Source: Erigeron canadensis
Taxonomy: Eukaryota > Streptophyta > Magnoliopsida > Asterales > Asteraceae
NCBI RefSeq assembly: GCF_010389155.1
Contig: NC_057767.1
Span: forward strand, 744,001 to 808,000
Length of the DNA: 64,000 nt
Direction of reading: 5' to 3'
Shown here: positions 10,216 to 21,062 of the stretch, in pieces
How positions within the stretch are numbered: the first letter of the stretch is position 1
How the letters are laid out: each line of letters opens with the position of its first letter
Notes under the pieces: model-generated
The model's database searches: none
What the model was told of the DNA's origin: nothing
What the model saw: the letters and a program-made list of their open reading frames with translations, nothing else
Position numbers and translations under genes: made by a program

Positions 10216-11827
10216 ATGGGGAAAGGGAGTACTAGCAGAACAGAAACGATACAGCAAAAATATACTTTAGAAAAAAAAGATGATGATGTTGTTCTTCCTA
10301 CGGAGTTGATGCACCGCATACAATCGTTATTATCGGCGAAAGAAGCTGGCCGCACGTGTGTCTTGTCCAAGTCATGGCTACACGCCTGGTCTACCATCCC
10401 AAGCCTCAGGTTTCCTGATGATCATCCTGTAACCACTGACGTAATCTACAATACTATCCAAAGGCGGGGCAAAATACCAATTGAAGCTTTAAACTTTTGC
10501 GTGAAAGCCGAAAAACAGAAGTTGGATGAAATTCAGATGAGGCGTATACTAAGGCACAAAACAAGAAGGTGTCTTAAGGAGCTTTCCTATAGTATATGGT
10601 GATTATAGTAGATATTCCACGTTCACATTCTCATCAGAATCAGATAATTTATTATTCTCTTGCAAGAAGTTGCAAACAATTAAGTTGAAAGCAACCGGCG
10701 GTCTCTCCCAGATCAATCTCGGTGTCAATCTTGTGATCAAATGTGTATCCTTGCGTGTTCTCGAGTTAACAAAGGTGAATATAAGTGAAGACATATTTAA
10801 CAACCTATTGTCTACTTGTAGCTTGCTTGAGAAGCTTATCCTTTGTTTCTCCGATGATGGGTTGAAGAAAATCAAGGTTAAAAATCTTGGTTGTCTTCGC
10901 CAACTTGAAATAACTTCATCCCGTGAAGAGGAAGATGGTCTTTTGGATATCGATAATGTCCCAAGTCTTGGCTTCTTATATTACAAACGGGGCTGTATTC
11001 ATCGTTTACCATTTACTCTTACAGACGCCACGGCGTCTTCATTAGGAAGAAGCTTGACTCAGCTACATTTAGAAACGGTCATTGACAAAGCTTTTTTTGA
11101 TATGATCAGTTCCATGTTTCCTTTTCTTGAAAGCTTGGAACTTCGTATTGAGGACTGGGCCCCAAAAAGATTGGTTATCACCAGTCTTTCTCTCAAGAGG
11201 CTCACCCTAAAATGGTTGTGTGGAGACAGGCTAGTCGAAGTTTATGCTCCAAATTTACTTTCTTTCAATTATAATGGCTTTACAAGACTACCTACCCTCA
11301 AGTTTCCAATCATTACTCCCAAGGAGATTAAACTTTCACTCAGTCTATGGGATAGTATTCCTTTTGATACTTCATTCTTCCTTAAGTTGAGGGAGGTACT
11401 TAGTAATTTTTCAGAAAGCAAGTTTGACATTCATATAGCAATATTTTATCTCGGCTTTGATGGATTATTACCCGTCTCAATGAAAGATGATGTCGTCGAC
11501 GATCTTAGAAGGCAGGTCTCTGTTTCGGATGCTAATGTGCAACATTTAAACCTGAGAACATTTTTTTATGATTGCCCGTGGGAGGGCACTCGATTCTTTG
11601 ATGCCTTATTTTCCATTTGCCACCCCGTTTATGTTAAGGTATTCAATACATTGATCTCTCACCGAACAGTAAACGGGATGATGGAAAATAACATGGCTGA
11701 TCTAAAACAAGTCTTAACCAAAAACCCTGCTAGCGGAAGATGGGAAGCTCTAACAAGTTCTCGAAAAACTTCAACAAGTTTGGGATATGATGTTGAGTTT
11801 AAACTTGACTGGTATTCTCATGATTAG
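10216..11827 (+). pseudogene. F-box/LRR (FBD-type) protein gene with a single frameshift
   Basis: ATG at 10216 opens a 128-codon frame with an F-box at about residues 26-70 (VLPTELMHRIQSLL, LSKSWLHAWSTI). It stops at 10600-10602. The homologous sequence resumes one frame over at 10601 and runs to TAG at 11825-11827, with leucine-rich repeats through the middle and a C-terminal block ending GRWEALTSSRK...DVEFKLDWYSHD. Family members are substrate receptors of SCF ubiquitin ligases; the substrate is unknown. Only one base separates the two frames, so this may be a recent pseudogene, a sequencing error, or a gene whose true structure I misread; no GT-AG intron fits the junction. Length (about 535 codons) is normal for the family. 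Confidence 0.8.
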
Positions 11828-12160
11828 ATACTGAGGTTCATAAAACTTTTTTTTTTTTGAAGCATTGTATTCACATACAGTGATTTTAATTCATGTACTT
11901 GTTTTATTCATGTTATCTTATGTCGTGTTTATTTCAGCCTAATTAATCTAATTCTTGTAAAGGGGTCTTTTTCTTATTTTAACTGCGGGCTTGTTTTTTT
12001 CTATGTATTGTTGAAGCCTTTTGTTTCCATTAGGAAGTCGATGTATTACTTAAGATTTCTGTCTTAGAGGCGTATGCTAATGCTTTAAATCATTGGCACT
12101 GAAAAAGGCTCTAAATTTTTTTTACCAACAAAAGACTGTTCAGGGGTTCATAATTTGCAG
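11828..12160. other. 3' flank of the F-box gene, shared between the paralogues
   Basis: The string TTTAAATCATTGGCACTGAA and the following AAAGGCTCTAA recur after the second F-box gene (about 16850-16880). This shows that the duplicated unit extended past the F-box stop towards the HD-Zip III relic. Confidence 0.6.
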
Positions 12161-13529
12161 GATGGTTCAAGTCCCAATCACACCTCCTTGATCTTGCCTC
12201 CACTCTTGAGATAGGAGGGTCAGGGACTAAAGTTTCAAGCTAGTGACCGTAATGTTGCTATTGGCACTTCAAGATCCCTGATGACATAAGCATTTGAATT
12301 TGTATGCGAGAGTCGCATGCAAGAAACCCAACCCACCAATATGTTCACACAATTATATCATCAGTTCAGAGGGTGGCATCAGCACCATCTCCTAATATGA
12401 ACCTGGGTGGCGGTCTCTGGCACCATTAGGGACCCCAGAAGCGCATATTCTAGCTTGTTGTATTTCATGCAGCTACAGGTAAAAAGCTTGGCTTCTCTCC
12501 ATTTTAGTTGTTTTTTTTACTTGCATCACTTTAACATGAAAACTATATGAATTCATAAAAAAATTTTACTCCTAAATGTACAAAAAGTGTATATTATTGC
12601 ACTTGCTACTTGGGTGCAGCGCTGTTTAAGTCGGGAGGTGAATGGAGAGAAAGTATTCTAAAAATTAATTTGGAGCGACTCGGATGCCATCATGTGCTCT
12701 GCTCTATTAGGGTCAGTTTTGTACATCAGCCATTTGGACAATGACTCGAGCCAGTTGTACTCAAAATAATATTTTTAAAAAGGCATTGCCAGTTTTCCCT
12801 TTCTCGAACCAAGTTGGGTTAGATATGCTCGAGACGACGCCAGTTGCACTTCAAGACATTAGTTTGGAAACATTTCTTGATGATCATGGATGGAAAGGTC
12901 TTCTTACAGAATTTGCACAGGTAATGCAACAGGTTTTCCGAATGTTTTCTTGATTTATTTTCATACATCAAGTCACTTGTAATACCCAGAACTTGAGATG
13001 GCAAAGTGGGTAAAATGATTGGGTTGGTTGTCAACAATTGTGAACTTCTGCTTCAGTCAAAACAGGGCGGATTGTGCATGCTGACCCGCCATATCTTTTG
13101 AGTTTTGTTTTTCTGAGAAAAGCAATTTAGTAGGCTGTGTGGTTTTCTGAGAATAGCAATTAAGCGGCATAGTTGGTTGTAAAGTAAAAAAAACATGATG
13201 GGAGTTTTTCATCCCGTTTGACCTTCTTTTTCGCTACTCTTTGCTTTCACAGATAACCTTTGATTATAGAGAGATAAAACAAAACTAATTTGACGTGTTT
13301 AAAAGCAAGTAAATCATTATAATTACATTTGTCATATCTACATACCTAGCTTGTGGTAACTTATGTTATGCTTGATGACAGGGGTTTGAGTGCCTTGAAG
13401 GTGGAGTGTGTTGATCAAGCATTGGCAGACCGGTTGCTCTTGAGAGAGCAGTGGCATGGAAGGTATTGAACGAAGAAGAAAAACGCCCACTGTGTCTGCT
13501 TTGTGTTCATCAACTGGTCGTTTGTTTAA
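12161..13529 (+). pseudogene. HD-Zip III 3'-end relic (tandem duplicate of the left-edge gene)
   Basis: It starts after an acceptor (TTTGCAG, 12154-12160). A first exon relic at 12161-12478 recalls the region just before MEKHLA (AFEFVCESRMQE, IISSVQRVAS, GGGLW in shifting frames) and ends at a GT donor. Relics follow of the exons matching 95-200 (about 12604-12710, acceptor changed to CAC), 279-428 (about 12784-12932) and 948-1094 (13382-13529). Lesions include indels in the first two exons, a lost acceptor, an in-frame TGA at 13412-13414 and a later frameshift. Homology continues downstream to about 13735. Only the 3' part of the gene is present, so it is a non-functional fragment. Confidence 0.85.
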
Positions 13530-14333
13530 CGGATAGTAAGTACTTTGGTTAAAGACCCTCTTAGCGCGCTGCTATGTTGATCATCGATGTTTTTCGATGG
13601 ATTGTTGTGGTTTCTAGCTGTTTTGAACGTTGCAACTGCTATTTTATTCTTTTTACTTAAATTTTGTGTTTCTTATGTGTTGTAGCTATTTGGGCTTAAA
13701 ACACTTAGCAGTTGCTCTTTATTATTAGGAATGGCACTAGGCCGGGTTCGGGGCTGGTAGTGTCAAACTCGAACCCGATAAGAGAGATGGTACCTAAACC
13801 CGACTCGAGGAACCCTCCACCGCTACCATAATAACCACACTTTTACATAAATTAATAACCACCCCGCTACCGCGCTTCCACCTCCACCATCGCCACCCCT
13901 ACCGCCACCTCTTCCACCACCGCTGCATCTATATATATATATATATATATATATATCATGTATGTTAATATATGGGCCCTGGTCGGGTTAGACATGCCCT
14001 AGTCCCTGACTCCCTGCCTTGAATTGGTTTGGGTACCGGGTTTCTCCATTGGGTCAGGGTTTTTTTTGTCACTCATCCAATAATATGTACCAATTATAAC
14101 TGATTAGACCGGTAACATAAAACATTACATTGTATGAGTCAACATCATAACAATCTTTACTAGAGGAACAAGAATCGCCTGTGGAACACTAAAAATATAG
14201 TCGTAAAACAAAAGAAAAACAAAGCAGATCATAGCGTGGACCCCTGCCATCTTGCTCATTGCTAGTTGGCGTTCATATGCCAACAAATCAGTAGCATATC
14301 ATAGCAGGTTCGGGTAACGAATTAAGTAATTAA
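13530..14333. other. Non-coding, GGGTTCGGG-rich block with TA microsatellite
   Basis: To about 13735 this is HD-Zip III downstream sequence. Then comes a GC-richer block (GGCCGGGTTCGGGGC near 13752 and GTACCGGGTTTCTCC near 14033) interrupted by a CCACC-rich stretch and a (TA)n run at about 13928-13956. It may be a nested small transposon, but I find no clean ends. No gene. Confidence 0.45.
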
Positions 14334-14480
14334 CTAGATTTTAGACCCGTGTACAATACTGGACACAGGGTTTACGATATTATCAATATTAAGTTCTTCA
14401 TACATTTAATTTATAAAATCTTATAATTTTGAAGATATATGGTATGAATTTTGTTATAAAATAAAATCTGTGGTAAATTT
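14334..14480 (-). mobile_element. Helitron 3'-end fragment (Helitron C)
   Basis: Read on the - strand, it ends with a CCTGTGTCC...GTACACGGG hairpin, then TCTAAAATCTAG before a T at 14334. This matches the 3' end of the + strand copy at 33650-33782, including the interior ATATTGATAATATCGTAAACCC. The hairpin has mismatches. The 5' end is not found. Confidence 0.7.
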
Positions 14481-14634
14481 TAAAAGCTAAAAAGACAAAT
14501 TATGAATTATGTAAATAAGGGATTTACTTGTAAAAATAAACTTGACATAGATTAATAGAATAGAATGAATATATGGGAAGGGCTTGAGTGTAAGATCATG
14601 CGTAGAATTTTGGGTATAAATGGAAATAGAACTT

Positions 14635-14642
14635 GTATAAAT
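14635..14642 (+). promoter_or_regulatory. TATA box candidate before the second F-box copy
   Basis: TATAAATA lies 237 bp upstream of ATG 14879, just before the leader segment shared with the first F-box gene. Confidence 0.4.
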
Positions 14643-14878
14643 ACGACTCCCTTTTACATGTTTAACGCAGCAAAAAAACCTAAAACTTATTTCCCAGACG
14701 ATAATACTCGTATTAATTAGCAGCATCAGAGAATTAAGGACTCTGTAACTCTTGGTACGTGTAACTATATATATATATAGTTAGATGGATTTCTGATTAT
14801 CTTGTTGCTAGCTTTAAATACAACAATTTAGTTTGGTTTTATATATTATACAAAAATTATACTATATACTTAGAAAGA

Positions 14879-16497
14879 ATGGAGAAAGGGAGTAGTATAA
14901 CGAAACAGCAAGAATATTCATTAGAAAAAAAAGATGATGATGATGATGATGATGATGTTGTTCATGTTCTTCCTACGGAATTGATGCACCGTATACAATT
15001 GTTGTTATCGGAAGAAGAAGCTGCCCGTACGTACGTGTGTCTTGTCCAAGTCATGGCTACACGCCTGGTCTACCATCCCAAATCTCAGGTTTCCTGATGA
15101 TCATCCTGCAGTAACCACTGACGTAATCTACAATACTATCCAAAGGTATCACGACGACAATATACCAATCGAAGCTTTAAAATTTTGCATAGAAGTCCAT
15201 AACCTGGAGTTGGATGAAATTCAGAGTACTAGGGCCCGAAACAAAAAGTTGTCTCATGGAGCTTTCCCTTACTACATGGGGTGGTTCATGGAGTCCTATG
15301 TTTGTATTTACAGATGATTTATTATTCTCTATCTGGCGAGAACTTACAAACAATTAATTTTAAATCAAACAATTTCATCGTATCCAGCATCAAATCCGGT
15401 ATCAATCCTGTGATCAAATGTGTCTCCTTGCGCGTTCTGAATTTAGATGGTGTACGTGATTATAAGTGTAGACGTATTTAATCACTTATTGTCTACTTGT
15501 AGCTTGCTTGAGAAGGTTCGCCTTATTCATTGCCTAGGCTTGAACACAATCAAGGTTAAAAATCTTGGTTGTCTTCGCCAACTTGAAATAACTTCCTTTG
15601 AAGAAGATGGTCTTTTGGAGATCGAAAATGTCCCAAGTCTTGACTTCTTGTATTACAATCGTCCCGCTATTCACCGTTTATTTAAACTTACAGACGCCAC
15701 CGCCTCTTCATTAGGAAGAAGCGTGACTCGGCTACATTTGAAAGGTATGATCATTAACCATACCTTTTTTTTTGATATGATCGAATCCAAGTTTCAATTT
15801 CTCGAAAGCTTGGAACTTGAAATTGGGGGAAGGTTGGTTATCACTAGTCGTTCTCTCAAGAGGCTCACCGGTGCATGGACACAGGCTAATCGAGGTTTAT
15901 GCTCCAAATTTACTTTCTTTTGATTATGATAGCAAGACATCACTACCTAGTGTCTTCTTTCCGATCATTGCGCCCAAGGAGATTAAACTTACACTCGAGC
16001 TATGGGATAGAATTCCGTTTGATACTTCATTCTTCCTTAAGTTGAGGGAAATACTTAATAATTTATCAACCAAGTTTGACATTCATATAACAGTAGGGTC
16101 TTCGGGTTGTGGATTATTAGTCCCATTGTACAAACATAATGATTTTGTTGACAATCTTAGAAGACAGGTCTCTGTTTCGGATGCTAATGTGCAACAGTTT
16201 TCCCTTATTAATGTAGGTTCGCTTAATCATCGCCCGGGGGAGGACATTCGATTTTTTGATGCCTTATCTTCCATTTGTCATCCCGTTCATGTTAAAGTAT
16301 CCAACCTCTTCATCTCTCAGCTAACAGTGAGCAGGATGCTGCAAAATAAAATGACTGATGTGAAAGAGGTCTTAATGATAAACCCTCTTAGCGGAAGATG
16401 GGAAGCTCTTACAAGTGCTTGCAAAACTGATTTTCCTGATCCATTGCCTGGGAGATATGATGTTGAGTTTAAACTTAACTGGTTTTCTCATGATTAG
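14879..16497 (+). pseudogene. F-box/LRR paralogue, decayed
   Basis: It is a clear paralogue of 10216-11827 along its whole length, from ATG 14879 to TAG 16495-16497, ending DVEFKLNWFSHD. An aspartate tract (seven GAT/GAC codons) precedes the F-box. At least five frameshifts break it: a 4-bp ACGT duplication near 15028-15036 inside the F-box, and shifts near 15236-15256, 15305-15335, 15446-15457 and 15876-15885. Between the shifts the protein is well conserved (SLLEKV, GCLRQLEITSF, EVYAPNLLSFDYD), so decay is fairly recent. No product is expected beyond short peptides. Confidence 0.88.
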
Positions 16498-17084
16498 AGA
16501 TTGAGGTTCAACTAAAATTTTTTTTTTTTAATGTATACTTGAAACAATTTTATTCACATTACAGTAGTTTGGTTCATGTACTTTAATTCCTATATTTCAG
16601 CCTTAATTAAATTTAATTCTTGTCAAGGGGTGTTTGGCTTATTGATTTATTTTGCGTAGTTGAGTACCCATGGCTTACTTAATTTTATTGGTTCGTGTAT
16701 ATCAGATTGATCCTTGGCATGAACTCTGAAGCTAGCTTTTGTATCCTTTAGGCATCCGATGTACGTGCATACTATTAATCAAGGTTATATGATCTGAAAG
16801 TCTGGCAGCATTGTTGCTTCAAATCAGTCTTAGATTGTCGCTAAAGCTTTAAATCATTGGCACTGAAAAAGGCTCTAATATTGTATTTCCTTTGCTTGAT
16901 GGGCTGCTGATTTAATGCATAAAGGTTTGTTATTTTATTATATATTCGGGGATAAGGTGTATGTGATTTGTATATATTGATGAACAACATATACAACATG
17001 AAAAATATAGCCATATCAACATCCTGATGTTTCTATCCAACTAGGGGCAAGAAATTTATATCAAGTGGTTAACCACAGAACAGT
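16498..17084. other. 3' flank of the second F-box copy
   Basis: Shares blocks with 11828-12160, including the 20-base string TTTAAATCATTGGCACTGAA. No reading frame of note. Confidence 0.5.
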
Positions 17085-17615
17085 CAAAAGAGTTGCTCCT
17101 TACAGAAGTTGATCGCAGCATATATTGTCATCTTCTATATATTTATACAGATAAAGGGTTGGTTAAAGCGTCACAGTTGTAAACTTCTGCTAATTCAGTC
17201 AAAACAGGCCGGGATGTGCATGTTGACCCGCCATACCTTTTGGTTATAGCAATTTAGTAGGCTGTATGGATCTCAAATGAAATTTTTAAAATTAATTTTA
17301 CCCTGGAAAAACTTGTTAGTAAACGAGTTGAAATATCTTTATACTTTTATCAATAATCAGTTCATGCCGTGATTATGGAAAAGGTAAACAACAAATTCAA
17401 TTAAAGAATTTTGTTAGTAAAGCGGATTTAGTTGGAAGTAAGGGTCAAAAATACATTATGGGCCGGGAGTTCTTCAACCTGTCTGACTTTCCTTTTCTGA
17501 TATTATTCTTAATTTGCTTTTACAGATAACCCATTAGAAATATATAAAATAATAACTAATTTAACATTTTCATAAGCAAACGGATCGTTATTATTACACT
17601 TGGTAACATCTAATT
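17085..17615 (+). pseudogene. Third HD-Zip III relic, mainly its last intron
   Basis: Sequence from about 17160 to 17615 matches intron 429-947 of the left-edge gene: GGTTGGTTAAAGCGTCA, AAATATCTTTATACTTTTAT, TTTGCTTTTACAGATAACCC, then CATAAGCAAA and GGTAACATCTA. Some parts (AGTCAAAACAGG, GTTGACCCGCCATA) are closer to the relic at 12161-13529. About 17090-17150 may hold an exon remnant (TTGCTCCTTACAGAA). Exon coding is otherwise lost. Confidence 0.75.
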
Positions 17616-17749
17616 ACTAGTTAGAAAAACAGACAAGGGAAACAAGCTGGCAAACTTTTGATAAAGAGAAGCAAATATTGTACCAGTTTGACATACTTTT
17701 GTGTTGAACCAATGAATAGGTGAAGTTAATAAGATCATCTTTATCTTAT

Positions 17750-17880
17750 GGGAAGTGATATCCGTACCACAAGTAATGATAAGTCTACCACATATAAGCA
17801 TTATCGGCTTATACTGTACGCTGTAAAACTTGTACACTATGATAAATAAATCAAAAATAATGGTACTATTATCATTTCTC
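17750..17880. mobile_element. Hairpin MITE, degenerate copy
   Basis: The left end GGGAAGTGATATC and a weak right arm ending ATCATTTCTC belong to the family also seen at 20933, 28157 and 61614. Arms are strongly diverged. Confidence 0.4.
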
Positions 17881-18733
17881 TTATCTTATACCCAAACTCA
17901 AAATCGAATCCTTCAAAGAAAGCAATCCCATTTTTAGTAGTGATGACCAAATGCACTTTTGAACTATGTTGACACATTTCTTTTTGGTTGATTGTCACAT
18001 ATTGAGTACTCTCATTACATTATAGACATGATAGTATTAGATAAATGATCATTAGGGTGAAATTAAGTTTTCTTTTATTAAACTTTATTCGTCGCGTTGT
18101 TTTGTGCAAATATAATGTTAATTAGTTGTATAAATATCGTTATAAAACACGTGTGTAAGCATGCGCTTGCATATATGTGAAAGAGTTCTTTAAAAATGAT
18201 TTTCATATATGGGTAAGGAACTTTCTACCTTGAAAAGCATTGCATGGTGACAAACCTCCCTTGCTAAGTAAAGTAATTGATAAATATTATATTACGGTAT
18301 TGGCTATTGCATAGTTGTTTTTAACTTAAAATAGTATCTCATTTCTTTAGAATATTAGTTTAACACACCTTAATTATATTGTAATCTATTTTATTCACAC
18401 TAAAAAAATGATTTCTAACAATGATTAGTTGTAAAGAAACAAAAGTTTTAACTTTTAAAAAGAGGAGGTAAAATTTAAAAACCACTCTAATAACTTCATA
18501 GAATCCAACCCAACCCAACCAAACCAAGATTTTATTATTATTATACAATTTATACTATGTGCCTTGTATATGTGGGAAAGAAACCACCTATTTCCCAACA
18601 AGATTGTACCTATAAATAAGCCTCACTACCTCCTCATTTTAACTGCAATTAATCATCAAAAAAAAAAAAGAACTCTATATCATATCTTTCTCTCTCAAAC
18701 TAATCAAAACCTTATAATTAATTTAGAGAGAAA
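17881..18733. promoter_or_regulatory. Upstream region of DUF761 gene a
   Basis: Holds TATAAATA at 18611-18618, 116 bp before ATG, followed by a CCTCCTCATTTTAACTGCAA leader resembling that of the other DUF761 genes. Further up, CCTCCCTTGCTAAGTAAA at about 18255 recurs in altered form at about 28775 and 32136. A TTGACA core lies at about 17969. Confidence 0.55.
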
Positions 18734-19315
18734 ATGGAACAAAATTTTCCAATAATGGCCAAAAAAGTATGGAACATAATGCGTGTTATATTCTTCTTGT
18801 TAAAGAGAGGCATTTCCAAATCTAAATTTTTTGTTGATCTTAACATGATGAAATGTGGCAAAATCGCAGGAAAAGCCTTAAACAATCTTCTTTTTCACCA
18901 CCATCACAATTGGGCTGCCAATACCTTCCACCATCGCGACTCGAACTCTCACCACCTTTCTTTCCCTAATAGTCCTCCCTCAACCGAATACGATCAGTTT
19001 AGTTGCACTACCACCCCTAAATACCCACTCTCCCTCTTTTCGACAAACAAGAAGAAACAAAAACATGTAATAGAGGGCATTGATGATATGGTTCTTGATC
19101 TTGAAGTTATTAAGGCATTGGAGATGCTAACAAGTGTGACTTCCTCACCTTTAGTACTCCCCGGATTCCGAAAGAGTCCAATGGTTAGACAATTGAGGAT
19201 AACGGACTCGCCCTTTCCGTTAAGCAATGGTGATCAAGAAGATGGTAATAAGGTTGATGAGGATGCTGAGAAGTTTATTATTAGGTTCTATAATGGTTTG
19301 AGTAGGCAAAACTAG
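18734..19315 (+). CDS. DUF761-domain protein a (ACRE146-like)
   Basis: Single exon, 193 codons, intact. The N-terminus (residues about 8-45) is basic and hydrophobic: KKVWNIMRVIFFLLKRGISK, then DLNMM and GKIAGKAL. A histidine-rich stretch follows (HHHHNWAANTFHH), then the family core FSCTTTPKYPLSLFS and RITDSPFPLSNG. The C-terminal DUF761 motif is VDEDAEKFIIRFYNGLSRQN. Plant proteins of this type include Avr9/Cf-9 rapidly elicited protein 146 and cotton-fibre-expressed proteins; the biochemical role is unknown. It is closest in sequence to gene e at 41301 (same His-rich insert). It is the first of five head-to-tail family members. Confidence 0.85.
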   Translation: MEQNFPIMAKKVWNIMRVIFFLLKRGISKSKFFVDLNMMKCGKIAGKALNNLLFHHHHNWAANTFHHRDSNSHHLSFPNSPPSTEYDQFSCTTTPKYPLSLFSTNKKKQKHVIEGIDDMVLDLEVIKALEMLTSVTSSPLVLPGFRKSPMVRQLRITDSPFPLSNGDQEDGNKVDEDAEKFIIRFYNGLSRQN

Positions 19316-20534
19316 TGGAAGGGCTAGAGTGACATTAGATAATTCTTTAGGGGGTTTCATGAGACTATTTTTATGTTTCCATGTCTTGTATGTCCCTAAA
19401 ATATTTGTACTCCGTCTTCTACGATAAATAATGTTATTGATAATTGATGATAAATAAATGAATTCGCATCTAAATGTGTTTTTCCCTTTTTATTTTTAGA
19501 GTACGTAAGTTTTATTAAGATTTTTATTTTGTCATCCTCTTTAAATGGATTATGCAAGTTCCCTTTCGACGTTTTGTCAATCATTTTGTGGACAAGAATT
19601 CTAATGATATGGATTGTATGCATACAATGTCGTCTTGCTTTTATTCCTTTTGCAATTATAATTTTGGTTTGTTTGATACTTTGAATCATTTTAAAGGTAG
19701 AAAAACAACTGTTTAAGTATTGACAAATTGATTTTTCTTTTTGTAAATTAAACTAAAAAGAACCATTGTCTTTGAGCTTTAACTCAATAATTGAAAAGAT
19801 CATTCCTTTTTATATGAGATCTTGTGTTCAAGCTTTAGGGAGGACATATAAATTAAGTCCCTTTATGATATATGGCTTGACTTGAGTATACACAGGTTCA
19901 AGTCTGAAAAGGGCAGAGTAACAACCCACAATTTACACACTTATATTTTAATTATCTAGACAAGAAAGTAAAAAACAAGAACAAGAGTAATATTTAAGTA
20001 CACAAATCTATGCAAGTCTAATCATATGTATCATTGATTAAACAATGAATACACTGTCGATGTTACAACTTGACTTACAAGAAAATACATGAACATACAA
20101 TTGCTAAGTTTTAGACTAACTAGAAAACTTAAACAATTACAAGAGAAAATAAGTGACACACACTTTATGGTGACAATCACAATGTTTTTGGTGCGGCTGT
20201 GTTGCTTAACATAAGGAAGGAATTAAGGCAACACAGCCTTACATTGATAGCGATTGATGGTGGTTGTTGAGATCTCATTCGTTCAAAGTACTTGAATCTA
20301 AGAGTCTTTGTCTTCTTTACCAAAACGAGTATGAATGAGAAAACCCTTTTTTTGGTCACAACTCACAACTGTACCTTTGCCATACAAGGTAAATTACAGT
20401 TTGAGGAACCACCATCTGACTCTTATCTTCTTTTGATTTGAATTCTTCCCGCTTTGACTTACAATTTGGAAAGGAAACCACCAACTGACAAGAGTCACTG
20501 GACTCCCTGATGACTTGCTGACAACATACGTCAG
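19316..20534. other. Intergenic, no gene recognised
   Basis: 3' flank of DUF761 gene a, then AT-rich sequence. An inverted pair GGCTGTGTTGCTTAA / TTAAGGCAACACAGCC sits at 20195-20241 and can form a 15-bp hairpin arm with few mismatches. Short - strand frames at 20177-20541 have no recognisable homology. Confidence 0.45.
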
Positions 20535-20705
20535 CGACCAAGTCTGGTCAGCGAATCCCTGACTCAACACAGGGTTTACCCCTATTAATCGTCGTGACTT
20601 CGGGGGGATTAGTAGGGGGATTTCCCCCATCGGGTATTTGAAATAGATATTTCTAATTCAAGAGAGCTCTCTAGCGCGGACCTGGTTAAGACAATGTATG
20701 TTAAA
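20535..20705 (+). mobile_element. SINE-like 3' region
   Basis: The tail (CTCTCTAGCGCGGACC, TTAAGACAATGTATG, CCTCTCGCTATCGA) matches in order that of the tRNA-headed SINE at 44398-44690. The tRNA-like head is unclear here, so it is taken as a 5'-degenerate member. Confidence 0.5.
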
Positions 20706-20932
20706 CCTCTCGCTATCGAATCGCGACACGAAATTTCCAAAAAATTCACCTTTCAAAAAAAATAAATTTAAAAGATCTACTCGTTGAGACCTACTTAATA
20801 ATTTACAAATTACACCTTCACAATGTACTCACACTTTTCAAAAAAAAAAAAATTATATTAAAGGAAAGACCAAGTATTATTAATGTAAATATTTGTTTTT
20901 ATCGAGAGCCTTATGATAAGTTTAATTTCTAA

Positions 20933-21062
20933 GGGAAGTGATATATTTACAACTACTTGTTGTCATTACAACAATATATGCATTGTATAGTTGTACATTG
21001 TATTATAAAATATATATCATTGTTATAGATGGTTAAAAGGTAATGTAGATATATCACTCCCT
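20933..21062. mobile_element. Hairpin MITE (about 130 bp)
   Basis: GGGAAGTGATATATTTACA at the left and GTAGATATATCACTCCC at the right are inverted copies, and the interior is also largely self-complementary. Same family as 61614-61745. Confidence 0.6.
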
